A DNA stretch of 46,076 bases from Rubrivivax sp. (GCA_020848515.1 JADLIA010000100.1:1-46076); one strand, 5' to 3'. Positions 9,222-19,124 are shown, numbered from the stretch's first letter. The notes: generated by a model not told the origin, from the sequence alone. Program-made: numbers and translations.

Positions 9222-10979
9222 ATGATGCGGTTTCAACGGCTACTTGGCGGGGCGGTGCTGGCGTGTGCGGCATGGGCGGCCGCCGCCCAGGCTCCTGCTG
9301 CACCACAGGCCGGCGCTGCCCAGGCGGGCGTGCCCGAGACCTCGCGTCTGAACGCCAGGCTGCTGTACGAGCTGCTGCTGGCCGAGCTGCTGGCGCGCGA
9401 GGGCGAGGCCCAGCAGGGCGCCGCCTACATGCTGAACGCGGCCCGGCGCACGGGCGACGAGGCCTTGTTCAAGCGCGCCACCGAGCTTGCCATCCAGTCG
9501 CGCGCCGGCCCTGCGGCACTGGAAGCCACGCGGGCCTGGCGACAGGCGTTCCCGGATTCGGCCCAGGCCGGCCAGTACGAGCTGCAGGTGCTGATCGTGC
9601 TCGGTCGGGTGGCCGAGACCGAGGAGCCGACGCGGCATTTCCTGGCCACCCTGCCGGAGGCCGAGCGCCTGAGCTTCATCACGGCGCTGCCCGCGCTCTA
9701 CCAGCGCGTGCCCGACAAGGCCGAGGCCGCACGCGTGATCGAGCGCGCGCTGGACGGCGCGCTCAGCCAGCCGGCGCTGGCGCCGGCGGCCTGGACCAGC
9801 ATCGGCCGGCTGCGTCTGCAGGCCGGCGACAAGGCCGGTGCGTTGGCGGCCGCGACCCTGGGCCAGAAGGCCGACGCATCCTCGGAGTGGCCGGCCCTGC
9901 TCGGGCTGCAACTGATGGGCAGCGGCGAAACCCAGGCCGAAGCCCTGGTCGAGCGCCATCTGTCCACTGCGCAGGCGCGGCCCGAGCTGTTCATCGCCTA
10001 CGCGCGTGCGCTGATCGAGCAGGGCCGCGGAGGCGACGCCCATCGCCAGCTGGACCGCCTGATCGCGCGGGCGCCGGAGCACCCGGAGGCCTGGCTGGTG
10101 CGCGGGGCGCTGTATGCCGACGAGCGCAAGGACGCCGAGGCCGAAGCCGACCTGCGCCGCTACCTGAGCCTGCTGGAGGCCACACCGGCGACGCCGGACG
10201 CCGAGCCGCCCGAAGGCAGCGCCCACGCCCGCATGATGCTGGCGGGCATCGCCGAGCGGCGCGGCGAGCTGACGCAGGCGCAGCAGTGGCTGGCCTCGGT
10301 CGATTCGCCCGAGCAGGCACTGGCCGTGCAGACGCGCCTGGCGCAGATCCTGGCGCGCCAGGGTCGGCTGGAGGAGGCGCGCCAGTCCATCCGTGCGGCG
10401 CCCGAGCGCAGCCCCGAGGATGCCCGGCTCAAGCTGCTGGCCGAAGCCCAGTTGCTGCGCGATCACGGCCAGCCCGGGCAGGCCTACGAACTGCTCAACG
10501 GCGCGCTGCAACAGACCCCCGACGAGGAAACCCTGCTCTACGAAGCCGCCATGGCGGCCGAGCGCGTGGGAAGGTTCGAGGTGATGGAACGCCTGCTGCG
10601 CCGCCTGATCGAACTCAAGCCCGGCGCCTCGCACGCCTACAACGCGCTCGGCTATGCGCTGGCCGATCGCAACCTGCGCCTGCCCGAGGCCAGAACCCTG
10701 ATCGAGAAGGCGGTGCAGCTGTCGCCCAACGACGCCTACATCCAGGACAGCCTGGGCTGGGTGCAGTTTCGACAGGGCAACCTGCGCCAGGCACGCCAGA
10801 CCCTCGAAGCCGCCTTCCGCAAGCGCCCCGACGCCGAGATCGCCGCCCACCTGGGCGAGGTGCTGTGGATCCTGGGCGAGCGCGAGGCCGCGCTGCGCGT
10901 GTGGCGCGAAGGCCAGCGCCTGGAGGCCGACAACGAGACGCTGCGCAAAACCCTGCTGCGTCTGCGGGTGCGGCTGTGA
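9222..10979 (+). CDS. TPR-repeat protein with signal peptide, upstream of lolB
   Basis: N-terminal signal-like segment; repeated TPR-like helices such as AYNALGYALADRNLRLPEARTLIEKAVQLSPNDAYIQDSLGWVQFRQGNLRQARQTLEAAF. Confidence 0.88.
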   Translation: MMRFQRLLGGAVLACAAWAAAAQAPAAPQAGAAQAGVPETSRLNARLLYELLLAELLAREGEAQQGAAYMLNAARRTGDEALFKRATELAIQSRAGPAALEATRAWRQAFPDSAQAGQYELQVLIVLGRVAETEEPTRHFLATLPEAERLSFITALPALYQRVPDKAEAARVIERALDGALSQPALAPAAWTSIGRLRLQAGDKAGALAAATLGQKADASSEWPALLGLQLMGSGETQAEALVERHLSTAQARPELFIAYARALIEQGRGGDAHRQLDRLIARAPEHPEAWLVRGALYADERKDAEAEADLRRYLSLLEATPATPDAEPPEGSAHARMMLAGIAERRGELTQAQQWLASVDSPEQALAVQTRLAQILARQGRLEEARQSIRAAPERSPEDARLKLLAEAQLLRDHGQPGQAYELLNGALQQTPDEETLLYEAAMAAERVGRFEVMERLLRRLIELKPGASHAYNALGYALADRNLRLPEARTLIEKAVQLSPNDAYIQDSLGWVQFRQGNLRQARQTLEAAFRKRPDAEIAAHLGEVLWILGEREAALRVWREGQRLEADNETLRKTLLRLRVRL

Positions 10980-11473
10980 AGGCCGCCGTCCGGCGCCTCG
11001 GCGGCGCCCTGTGTGCTATTTTAATGATAGCTGGTTGCGCACACCAGACGGGCGCAAACGCCCCATTTGACTCGCAAACCAGCCATTGGAGCGGGCGCCT
11101 GGGGCTGACCGTGGCGTCCGAGCCGCCGCAGTCGTACTCGGCCGGTTTTGCGCTCAGCGGCAACGCCCTGGTGGGCGAGCTGATGCTCACCTCGCCCCTG
11201 GGCAGCGCCCTGGCCGTGATGCGCTGGCAGCCCGGTCAGGCGCTGCTGCAGCAGGGCGAGCAGACCGCCCGCTTCGAATCGCTCGACGCGCTGGTGGAGC
11301 AGGTCACCGGCACGCCGCTGCCGGTGCGCGCGCTGTTTGGCTGGCTGCACGGTCAGCCGCAGTCGGTGCCCGGCTGGCAGGCCGACCTGAGCGGTCTGCC
11401 CGACGGGCGGCTGTTCGCCCAGCGCCTGATGCCCCTGCCCACGGCCGAATTGCGGCTGGTGCTGGACCGCTGA
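10976..11473 (+). CDS. lolB: Outer-membrane lipoprotein insertion protein LolB
   Basis: GTG start overlapping the upstream TGA; lipobox LMIAGCAHQ; WSGRLGLTV, LTSPLGSALAVMRW, PVRALFGWLHG; located before ispE. Confidence 0.9.
   Translation: MKAAVRRLGGALCAILMIAGCAHQTGANAPFDSQTSHWSGRLGLTVASEPPQSYSAGFALSGNALVGELMLTSPLGSALAVMRWQPGQALLQQGEQTARFESLDALVEQVTGTPLPVRALFGWLHGQPQSVPGWQADLSGLPDGRLFAQRLMPLPTAELRLVLDR
11012..11045 (+). repeat. SPR copy (partial) inside the lolB signal peptide
   Basis: GTGCTATTTTAATGATAGCTGGTTGCGCACACC. Confidence 0.6.
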
Positions 11474-11487
11474 GGCGCGGAACCGGG

Positions 11488-12345
11488 ATGCGCGCGTTCT
11501 ACGACCTGCCGGCGCCGGCCAAGCTGAACCTGTTCCTGCACGTCACCGGCCGGCGCGCGGACGGCTATCACCTGCTGCAATCGGCCTTCATGCTGATCGA
11601 CTGGTGCGACACCCTGCACGTCGAGCGGCGCGCGGGCGGCGCCCTCAGCCGCCAGGACCTGGGGCCGACCCTGCCGGCCGACGATCTGATCCTGCGCGCC
11701 GCGCGCGCCTTGCAGCAGGCCAGCGGCTGCGCCGAGGGCGCGCACATCATGGTGCACAAGCGCATTCCGGCACAGGCCGGACTGGGCGGCGGCTCGTCCG
11801 ACGCCGCCACCACGCTGCTGGCGCTCAACCGCCTGTGGCGCCTTGGCCTGAACCGGGCGCAGCTGGCGCGCATCGGTCTGGCGCTGGGCGCCGACGTGCC
11901 GTTCTTCCTGCATGGCACACATGGCTGGGTGGAGGGCATCGGCGAGCGCATCCGCACGCTGCAACTGCCGCCGGCGCGTTTTGTTGTGGTGAAGCCGCCG
12001 CAGGGGCTGGAAACGGCAGCGATTTTTCGCGACCCGGCCCTGAAGCGAGACAGCAAACCTGCTATAATCGCAGGCTTTGCTGCAGACCCGTATGGCTTTG
12101 GCCACAACGACCTGCAGCCGGTTGCCGAGCGGCTTTGTCCGCAGGTTGGCCAGGGGCTGGCGCTGCTTGCGCAGCATGGCCTGCATGGCAGAATGACCGG
12201 CTCGGGCAGTGCGGTGTTCGCTCCGGTGGTGCCAGGCGCCATGACCGGCGTGACCGAGGTGCAGGTTCCGCCCGACTGGGGCTTGCGCTGGTGCAGCAAT
12301 CTGGAGTTCCACCCCCTTGGCGGTTGGGCGCCAGGTGAAGTTTGA
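11488..12345 (+). CDS. ispE: 4-diphosphocytidyl-2-C-methyl-D-erythritol kinase IspE
   Basis: PAPAKLNLFLHVTGRRADGYHLLQS, IPAQAGLGGGSSDAATTLLALN, MTGSGSAVFA (GHMP kinase motifs). Confidence 0.96.
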   Translation: MRAFYDLPAPAKLNLFLHVTGRRADGYHLLQSAFMLIDWCDTLHVERRAGGALSRQDLGPTLPADDLILRAARALQQASGCAEGAHIMVHKRIPAQAGLGGGSSDAATTLLALNRLWRLGLNRAQLARIGLALGADVPFFLHGTHGWVEGIGERIRTLQLPPARFVVVKPPQGLETAAIFRDPALKRDSKPAIIAGFAADPYGFGHNDLQPVAERLCPQVGQGLALLAQHGLHGRMTGSGSAVFAPVVPGAMTGVTEVQVPPDWGLRWCSNLEFHPLGGWAPGEV

Positions 12346-12384
12346 AGGGGGTTGGCCCGGTGGTATGGGGTCGGTTTCCTGTGT

Positions 12385-12461
12385 AGGGGAGTAGCCAAGT
12401 CGGTTAAGGCACCGGATTTTGATTCCGGCATGCGAGGGTTCGAATCCTTCCTCCCCTGCCA
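12385..12461 (+). tRNA. tRNA-Gln (TTG anticodon), CCA encoded
   Basis: Acceptor AGGGGAG/CTCCCCT, GGTTCGAATCC T-arm, anticodon loop ATTTTGATT, 3' GCCA; between ispE and prs. Confidence 0.95.
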
Positions 12462-12547
12462 AATGACTGTGACCGGGTGGCGTGCCAGCAGGCACGCCAT
12501 TTCGGCTTCTTGCCGTACCGTTTCAGTGTCATTCCGCCGGAAAGCGC

Positions 12548-13525
12548 ATGCAGCCCTCTGACCCTTCCGATTTCCTGGTGTTCACCGGCAACGCCAACCC
12601 GACGCTGGCCGCCGAGATCGCCAGCAGCCTCGGCATCAGTCTGGGCGCGGCCGATGTGGGGCGCTTCTCCGACGGCGAGGTCACGGTCGAGATCAAGCAG
12701 AACGTGCGTGCGCGCGACGTGTTCGTGGTGCAGTCCACCTGCGCGCCGACCAACGACAACCTGATGGAGCTGCTGATCATGGTCGACGCGCTCAAGCGCG
12801 CCTCGGCCGAACGCATCAGCGCCGTGATTCCCTATTTCGGCTATGCGCGCCAGGACCGCCGGCCGCGTTCCACCCGCGTGCCGATCTCGGCCAAGGTGGT
12901 GGCCAACATGCTGCAGGCCGTCGGCGTCAACAGCGTGCTGACCATGGACCTGCACGCCGACCAGATCCAGGGCTTCTTTGACATTCCGGTCGACAACATC
13001 TACGCCTCGCCGGTGCTGCTGGGCGATCTGCGCCAGCAGAACTACGAAGACCTGCTGGTGGTCAGCCCCGACGTCGGCGGCGTGGTGCGCGCGCGCGCGC
13101 TGGCCAAACAGCTCAACTGCGACCTGGCCATCATCGACAAGCGCCGCCCCAAGGCCAACGAGAGCGAGGTGATGCACGTCATCGGCGACATCGAGGGGCG
13201 CAACTGCGTCGTCATGGACGACATGATCGACACCGCCGGCACCCTGGTGAAGGCGGCCGAAGTGCTCAAGCAGCGCGGCGCCAAAAAGGTCTACGCCTAC
13301 TGCACGCACCCGATCTTCTCCGGCCCCGCCATCGAGCGCATCGCCAAGGGCAGCGCGCTCGACGAAGTGGTGGTGACCAACACCATTCCACTCAGTGCCG
13401 CGGCGGCGGCATGCCCCAAGATTCGCCAGCTTTCCGTGGCGCCGCTGATCGCCCAGACGATCCAGCGCATCGCCCGCGGAGAGTCGGTGATGCGTCTGTT
13501 CCAGGAGCAGGAAAACCTGTTCTGA
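12548..13525 (+). CDS. prs: Ribose-phosphate pyrophosphokinase
   Basis: [79 protein letters not shown] (PRPP motif). Confidence 0.98.
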   Translation: MQPSDPSDFLVFTGNANPTLAAEIASSLGISLGAADVGRFSDGEVTVEIKQNVRARDVFVVQSTCAPTNDNLMELLIMVDALKRASAERISAVIPYFGYARQDRRPRSTRVPISAKVVANMLQAVGVNSVLTMDLHADQIQGFFDIPVDNIYASPVLLGDLRQQNYEDLLVVSPDVGGVVRARALAKQLNCDLAIIDKRRPKANESEVMHVIGDIEGRNCVVMDDMIDTAGTLVKAAEVLKQRGAKKVYAYCTHPIFSGPAIERIAKGSALDEVVVTNTIPLSAAAAACPKIRQLSVAPLIAQTIQRIARGESVMRLFQEQENLF

Positions 13526-13619
13526 GGAACCATTCGAGGTTCGCGCGGCCACCGTGGTGGCGGTGAACCGTTTTCAACCCGGGTCGCACTGGTCGCGGTC
13601 GGCCCACAAGGAGTACGTC

Positions 13620-14237
13620 ATGAAATTCGTCGCTTTCGAGCGCAGCAAGCAGGGAACGGGTGCGAGCCGCCGTCTGCGCAATGCCGGCAAGGTGCCGGGC
13701 ATTGTCTACGGCGGTGAGGGTGAGCCCCAGCTGATCGAGCTGGACCACAACGCGCTGTGGCACGCCATCAAGAAGGAAGCCTTCCACTCGTCGGTGCTGG
13801 ACATGGAGCTGGGCGGCAAGACCGCCAAGGTGCTGCTGCGCGATGTGCAGGTCCATCCCTACAAGCAGCTGGTGCTGCACGTCGACTTCCAGCGCGTGTC
13901 GGCCAAGCAGAAGATCCACATGAAGGTGCCGCTGCACTACCGTGGCGAGGAAGAGTCCAACGCCGTCAAGCTGGACAAGTGCCTGATCAACCACATCCTG
14001 AACGAGCTCGAAATCAGCTGCCTGCCGGCCGACCTGCCGGAAGCCATCGAGGTCGATCTGTCCAAGCTGGAAAAGGGTGCGACCGTCACGCTCAAGGACA
14101 TCGCGCTGCCCAAGGGCGTTGAACCGGTGCTGCGTGGCCACAGCGCCGAAGATACGGTGCTGGTGTCGGTGGTGACCCCGGCGGCCGAGGCGGCTGAAGG
14201 CGAAGCCCCGGCGGCCGCCGAAGGCGACAAGAAGTGA
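13620..14237 (+). CDS. rplY: 50S ribosomal protein L25/general stress protein Ctc
   Basis: [44 protein letters not shown]; Ala/Glu-rich C-terminus; follows prs. Confidence 0.96.
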   Translation: MKFVAFERSKQGTGASRRLRNAGKVPGIVYGGEGEPQLIELDHNALWHAIKKEAFHSSVLDMELGGKTAKVLLRDVQVHPYKQLVLHVDFQRVSAKQKIHMKVPLHYRGEEESNAVKLDKCLINHILNELEISCLPADLPEAIEVDLSKLEKGATVTLKDIALPKGVEPVLRGHSAEDTVLVSVVTPAAEAAEGEAPAAAEGDKK

Positions 14238-14276
14238 TCGTTGCGCGCGGGCTCAGCCTGCCGTGATGACCACCGA

Positions 14277-14301
14277 CGGCCCGCGGACAGCGGGCCGTTT
14301 T
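14277..14301 (+). terminator. Rho-independent terminator after rplY
   Basis: CGGCCCGC-GGACA-GCGGGCCG followed by TTTTC. Confidence 0.8.
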
Positions 14302-14351
14302 CATGGGCGGTCCTGCGGGCCCGGCTGTGGTCACGTCGATAATCGCAACCC

Positions 14352-14999
14352 ATGATCAAGCTGTTCGTCGGCCTGGGCAATCCCGGCCCGGAATACGCTG
14401 CCACGCGCCACAACGCCGGCTTCTGGTGGATCGACCAGGTGGCGCGGCAGCTGGGCGTGCGGCTGGTGCCCGAGCGCGCCTTTCATGGTCTGGTGGCGCG
14501 CGCCAGCGTGCAGGGCGCCAGCGTGTGGCTGCTGCAGCCGCAGACCTTCATGAACCTGTCGGGCAAGTCGGTGGCGGCGCTGGCGCGCTTCTACAAGGTG
14601 GCGCCGCAGGAAATCCTGGTGGCGCACGACGAGCTGGATCTGCCGGCCGGCGAGGCCAAGCTCAAGCAGGGCGGCGGCCACGCCGGTCACAACGGTCTGC
14701 GCGACATCCATGCGCAGCTGGGCAGCAGCGACTATTGGCGCCTGCGGCTGGGCATTGGCCATCCGGGAAACCGGCAGGAGGTGGTCGGCTGGGTGCTGAA
14801 GAAGCCGCCGCTGGACGAACAGATCGGCATCGCACAGGCCATAGATCGCGCCGCGCGCGCCTTTGCGCTGCTCGCGGCCGGCGACATGACGGCGGCCACG
14901 CAGGCCATCCACACCTCCAGGCCACCACGCCCCAAGCCACCGCGCAAGCCGCCGCCTTCCCCGGCCGACGCCGGTGCCAGCGAGCGGCCCGATGTCTAG
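14352..14999 (+). CDS. pth: Peptidyl-tRNA hydrolase
   Basis: [67 protein letters not shown] stop lies within the end of the 190-bp repeat. Confidence 0.97.
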   Translation: MIKLFVGLGNPGPEYAATRHNAGFWWIDQVARQLGVRLVPERAFHGLVARASVQGASVWLLQPQTFMNLSGKSVAALARFYKVAPQEILVAHDELDLPAGEAKLKQGGGHAGHNGLRDIHAQLGSSDYWRLRLGIGHPGNRQEVVGWVLKKPPLDEQIGIAQAIDRAARAFALLAAGDMTAATQAIHTSRPPRPKPPRKPPPSPADAGASERPDV

Positions 15000-15185
15000 C
15001 AGACTGTCGGACCTGGAAATCGCCGGCTGCAGATCGACCGCAGCGCCCCTTTCTTGGCTTCGCCGCGTTTCGAGAGCGCCGCCTTTTTCCCCAATGGCTC
15101 GGCTGTTGGGCTGCCTATCCGGCAACAACGGGCCTCGCTGGGGCCGATGCGCGCTGTCGGCGCTCCAAGTCCGACAGCCTCCTGG
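14996..15185 (-). repeat. MITE-like dispersed repeat, copy 1 (inverted relative to copy 2)
   Basis: CTAGCAGACTGTCGGACCTGGAAATCGCCGGCTGCAGATCGACCGCAGCG ... GCTCCAAGTCCGACAGCCTCCTGG; matches the reverse complement of 25590-25781 along its full length, with mismatches. Confidence 0.9.
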
Positions 15186-15436
15186 TCGCAGGTGCTTCGC
15201 GCGCGTCGCATGCCTGCCCGGGGTGGTCTGCGGCGCCGCTCAGGGGCGCCATGGCTTCGGCACTGTCTGCGCCTGGCGTCGTGCATCCCATGCCCATCCG
15301 TGGCGCGCCGCAACGTGGGGTCGGGTTCCTCCTCGTTCTGGCGCAGCCTGGGGGCGGCCGGGTGTCCCCATGGTGTGCCGCCGTATCCAGGCGTCACCGA
15401 CCGAACTTTCGCCGCGCTGCGTCGCTCAGAGTCACC

Positions 15437-16096
15437 ATGAAACCTTGCCCCATGCATGTTCCTAGGCTGTCCGCGGTCGCCTTGGTGTGGTTCGCCCTCG
15501 GGGCGCCGGTGGCCCGCGCCGACGGGTTGCAGAACCTGGACGCCTTCATTCGCCACAGCCGCAGCGGCAGCGCGGATTTCACGCAGACCGTGACGGCACC
15601 GGCCAAGCCGGGTCAGCCGGCGCGGGTCAAGACGTCCAGCGGTCGCTTCGAATTCCAGCGTCCGAGCCGGTTCCGGTTCGACTACCAGAAGCCGTTCGTG
15701 CAGACCATCGTCGCCGACGGCAAGACGCTGTGGCTGTATGACGCCGACCTCAACCAGGTGACGCAGCGCGCGCAAGCGCAGGTGCTGGGGCAGACGCCGG
15801 CGGCGCTGATTGCCGCCGCGCCCGATCTGCGTGCGCTGCAGGCCGAGTTCACGCTGGCGGCGGCGCCGGACCGCGACGGCCTGCAATGGGTCAGCGCCAC
15901 GCCGAAGCAGCGCGACGGTCAGCTGCAGCAGGTGCTGGTCGGCTTTGACGGCGAGCGGCTGGCCGCCCTGGAGATCGTCGACAGCCTTGGCCAGCGCTCG
16001 GTGCTGAAATTCGGGCGGATCGAGGTCAACCCGGCCTTGCCGGCCAGCACCTTCGAGTTCAAGCCCCCGGCCGGCGCCGACGTGCTGCGCCAGTGA
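15437..16096 (+). CDS. lolA: Outer-membrane lipoprotein carrier protein LolA
   Basis: Signal peptide; GSADFTQTVTAP, SSGRFEFQRPSRFRFDYQKPFVQTIVADGKTLWLYDADLNQVT. Confidence 0.95.
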   Translation: MKPCPMHVPRLSAVALVWFALGAPVARADGLQNLDAFIRHSRSGSADFTQTVTAPAKPGQPARVKTSSGRFEFQRPSRFRFDYQKPFVQTIVADGKTLWLYDADLNQVTQRAQAQVLGQTPAALIAAAPDLRALQAEFTLAAAPDRDGLQWVSATPKQRDGQLQQVLVGFDGERLAALEIVDSLGQRSVLKFGRIEVNPALPASTFEFKPPAGADVLRQ

Positions 16097-16118
16097 GCCC
16101 GCCGCAGGGTCACCCGCG

Positions 16119-16991
16119 TCACAGGCGGTAGAAGCTCTGGATGGCGTCCCAGGCCTGGGCGGGTGTGTCCACCACGCGGTACAGCTGCAGGTCCTCGGGC
16201 GCGATGGCGCCTTCTTCCACCAGCATGTCCAGGTTGAGCAGGCGGCTCCAGTAGCTGCTGCCGCACAGCACGATCGGCACCGGCCTGGCTTTGCGCGTCT
16301 GCACCAGGGTCAGCACCTCGAACAGCTCGTCCAGGGTGCCGAAACCGCCCGGAAAGACCACCAGCGCCTTGGCGCGCATCATGAAGTGCATCTTGCGCAG
16401 CGCGAAGTAGTGGAACTTGAACGCCAGGTAGGGCGTGACGTAGGCGTTGGTGTGCTGTTCGTGCGGCAGCGCAATGTTCAGACCGACCGAGGGCATGCCG
16501 ACGTCGTGGGCGCCGCGGTTGGCCGCTTCCATGATGCCCGGGCCGCCGCCGGTGCAGATGAACAACCGGTCCTCGGCGCGCTGGCGCTCGCTGTGGGTGG
16601 CCACCAGCCGTGCGAACTCACGCGCCTGGGCGTAGTAGACGGCGTTGCGCACCGCCAGCTCGGCCGCGGCAAGGGCGGCGGCGTCGCCGCTGGTGCGGGC
16701 GCTGGCGAGCTGCTGCGCCGCTTCGTCGGGCGCGACGAAGCGTGCGCTGCCATAGACCACCACGGTGCTGTGCACGCCGGCGGCGCTCAGGTCGAGGTCG
16801 GGCTTGAGCAGCTCGAGCTGAAAGCGCACACCCCGGGTTTCGGGGCGCAGCAGGAATTCGGGGTCGGCAAAGGCCAGGCGGTAGGCCGCCGGTTCGAGCG
16901 GGGTGCCGTTCTGCGCATGTGCCTGCAACGTGGCCCAGGCGTCCTGGATCGAGGTGAGCGACGACGTCTTGATGTCTTGCGTGGTTTCCAT
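16119..16991 (-). CDS. LOG-family protein (lysine decarboxylase-like; PGGxGTxxE motif)
   Basis: CTGGGPGIMEAANRGAHDVG, MMRAKALVVFPGGFGTLDELFEVLTLVQTRK. Confidence 0.93.
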   Translation of the reverse strand: METTQDIKTSSLTSIQDAWATLQAHAQNGTPLEPAAYRLAFADPEFLLRPETRGVRFQLELLKPDLDLSAAGVHSTVVVYGSARFVAPDEAAQQLASARTSGDAAALAAAELAVRNAVYYAQAREFARLVATHSERQRAEDRLFICTGGGPGIMEAANRGAHDVGMPSVGLNIALPHEQHTNAYVTPYLAFKFHYFALRKMHFMMRAKALVVFPGGFGTLDELFEVLTLVQTRKARPVPIVLCGSSYWSRLLNLDMLVEEGAIAPEDLQLYRVVDTPAQAWDAIQSFYRL

Positions 16992-17212
16992 GGGCGCGAT
17001 CTTATTGAACCTGTCAGCAGCCGTTGACCGCCTGCCATCGTATGGCTTCGGTATCGTGAAGTTTGAACCTGGTCCACTGAACCTGGTGCTGAAAACACTG
17101 AAATCGGATCGGCGCTGTCCGCCCGATACGGGCACGCTGTGGCGTTGCCAATGCTCTCCACAGCACGGGCTGTTGCTGCGCCTTGCGCCTTGCATCGCCT
17201 CCCGTCGACAAC

Positions 17213-17238
17213 AAAAAAGCCCCGGGCGGGGCTTTTTT
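17213..17238 (-). terminator. Terminator of efp (symmetric, possibly bidirectional)
   Basis: AAAAAAGCCCCGGGCGGGGCTTTTTT. Confidence 0.85.
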
Positions 17239-17259
17239 GGGGGTGCACGCTGGCCTGCG

Positions 17260-17814
17260 TCAGACGCGGCGGCGGTATTCGCCGGTGCGGGTGTCGATCT
17301 CGATCCTGTCGCCCTGGTTGACGAACAGCGGCACCGCGACCTCGAAGCCGGTGGCGATCTTGGCCGGCTTGAGCACCTTGCCCGAGGTGTCGCCCTTGAC
17401 GGCCGGCTCGGTCCAGGTGATTTCGCGCTCGACGCTGGTGGGCAGCTCGACCGAGATGGCCTTGCCGTCGTAGAACACCACTTCGACCGCCATGCCGTCT
17501 TCCAGGTAGCTCAGGGCGTCGCCCATGTTGCCGGCCTCGACCTCGTACTGGTTGTACTCGCCGTCCATGAACACGTACATGGGGTCGGCAAAGTAGGAAT
17601 AGGTGCATTCCTTGTGGTCCAGGATGACCTGGTCCATCTTGTCGTCGGCCTTGAACACCACTTCGGTGCCCATGTTGGACAGCAGGGCCTTGAGCTTCAT
17701 GCGCACGGTGGCGGCGCCGCGGCCGCCGCGGGCGTATTCGGTCTTGAGGACGATCATCGGGTCCTTGCCGTGCATGATGACGTTGCCGGCACGGATTTCC
17801 TGGGCGAGTTTCAT
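17260..17814 (-). CDS. efp: Elongation factor P
   Basis: [41 protein letters not shown]...; Arg at position 32 by direct count, matching the EarP-modified class. Confidence 0.97.
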   Translation of the reverse strand: MKLAQEIRAGNVIMHGKDPMIVLKTEYARGGRGAATVRMKLKALLSNMGTEVVFKADDKMDQVILDHKECTYSYFADPMYVFMDGEYNQYEVEAGNMGDALSYLEDGMAVEVVFYDGKAISVELPTSVEREITWTEPAVKGDTSGKVLKPAKIATGFEVAVPLFVNQGDRIEIDTRTGEYRRRV

Positions 17815-17948
17815 GGCTGTGATTCCAGTGTGTGAGGTGAGCGTGGGCCGCTCGTGCACTGGCTGTGAGAAAGGGCGTGCGCGCGGCGGCAGCGTGGCAA
17901 AAGACAGCCGCGCTCACGACTTGGCAGCTGATTTTGCAAAGCCTTGAA

Positions 17949-19124
17949 TTATAACGTTTGCCGCGCCACGAACCGCAGCAGCTGGGTGGCCAGATCGGTC
18001 TGCGCGTGCAGGCGCTGGCGGGCCGCCTGTACGCCGCGGCGCCAGGCGGGCAGGTCGGGGGCGGGCAGGGTGCCACCGTCGATGCCGTTCCAGGCGAGGT
18101 GGAACTGGCGCAGGCTGGCCGGCGCTTCCAGCCAGTCCAGAAAGGCGCGCAGCTTGGCGTGGTGGGCGTTGTCCTCGGGTTGCGGGTAGATGTGCCAGAC
18201 CAGGGGCTGGCCGGCCCACAGCGCACGCACCAGCGAGTCTTCGCCGCGCACGAAGTTCAGGTCGCAGGCCCACAGCAGTTCGTCGTAGGCGATTTGCGTG
18301 AACCGCGGCAGGTATGAAATCGATAGCTGCTGGCGCTGACTGGAAGGGCGCTGCAGCCGGTTTTCCTGCTCAAGCACCTGCTCCACCGCCTGCCTGGCGC
18401 GGCCGGCGGTGACCAGCAGGCGCGTCGGTTCGGGCGAGCCGCGCAGCTGCGCGATCCAGGTCGCCAGCGCGGGGGGCTCGTAGCAGAACAGCGAGATCAG
18501 CCGCTCGCCTTGCCAGTCGATGCCTTGCCCGGCCAGCCAGGCGCGGCGATCGAAGGCGGCCTGGCGCGCCGGCAGGTCGTCTTCGCGCAGCAGCCCACCG
18601 GTGGCCGGGGTGAAGCCGGGGTAGAAGAACCACTTGGTCCAGCCGCGGGCGGGCCCCTGCAGCACCGGCGAGGGCAGGCCGTGCATGCGCTCGACGTACC
18701 CCTCGGCGCTCAGGTCCTCGAGGTTGATCCATACCGGTGGTTTCAAGCCTTTGTGGTTCGCAGCGCTTATCCTTTCAGCGCCGGCAGCTATGAATTCAGT
18801 AGCAATCTGGCAGCCGAAGGCTTCCACCCAGACATCGGCCGGCGGCAGCCCGGCCAGCCGCATGGGGTCCAGCGGTCGCGTCCACGGCAGCACCTGCACG
18901 CCGGTCGGGCGTGTGGCCGCGGGCGCCATCCAGTCCAGCGCGCGCGCGTCGTCCACCCACAGGCGCACCTGCTGCGCACGCGCCGCCAGCGCCGTCGCCA
19001 GGCGCCAGCAGACGCCCAGGTCGCCGTGGTTGTCGATGACCTGACAGAAGATGTCCCAGCGCAGCGGGGGGTGGGGTTCGGGCACGCTGGCATTGTGGGG
19101 CAAGGCCCGCCGTGGCGGCGCCAT
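17949..19124 (-). CDS. earP: EF-P arginine rhamnosyltransferase EarP
   Basis: [82 protein letters not shown]; adjacent to efp. Exact start uncertain. Confidence 0.94.
   Translation of the reverse strand: MAPPRRALPHNASVPEPHPPLRWDIFCQVIDNHGDLGVCWRLATALAARAQQVRLWVDDARALDWMAPAATRPTGVQVLPWTRPLDPMRLAGLPPADVWVEAFGCQIATEFIAAGAERISAANHKGLKPPVWINLEDLSAEGYVERMHGLPSPVLQGPARGWTKWFFYPGFTPATGGLLREDDLPARQAAFDRRAWLAGQGIDWQGERLISLFCYEPPALATWIAQLRGSPEPTRLLVTAGRARQAVEQVLEQENRLQRPSSQRQQLSISYLPRFTQIAYDELLWACDLNFVRGEDSLVRALWAGQPLVWHIYPQPEDNAHHAKLRAFLDWLEAPASLRQFHLAWNGIDGGTLPAPDLPAWRRGVQAARQRLHAQTDLATQLLRFVARQTL
18312..18359 (+). repeat. SPR copy inside earP
   Basis: TATGAAATCGATAGCTGCTGGCGCTGACTGGAAGGGCGCTGCAGCC. 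Confidence 0.7.
18755..18803 (-). repeat. SPR copy inside earP
   Basis: Minus strand GCTACTGAATTCATAGCTGCCGGCGCTGAAAGGATAAGCGCTGCGAACC. Confidence 0.75.

Noticed and set aside
6361-9225. 954-aa + strand ORF opposite the dynamin GTPase and mutM
   Set aside because: Antisense to two well-supported genes; composition (His/Gln/Arg/Ala/Gly-rich) is the usual GC-rich shadow ORF.
14996-15185. Repeat copies as coding sequence (ORF tracks cover them in several frames)
   Set aside because: Frames are not conserved between the two copies and the TIR layout fits a non-coding element.
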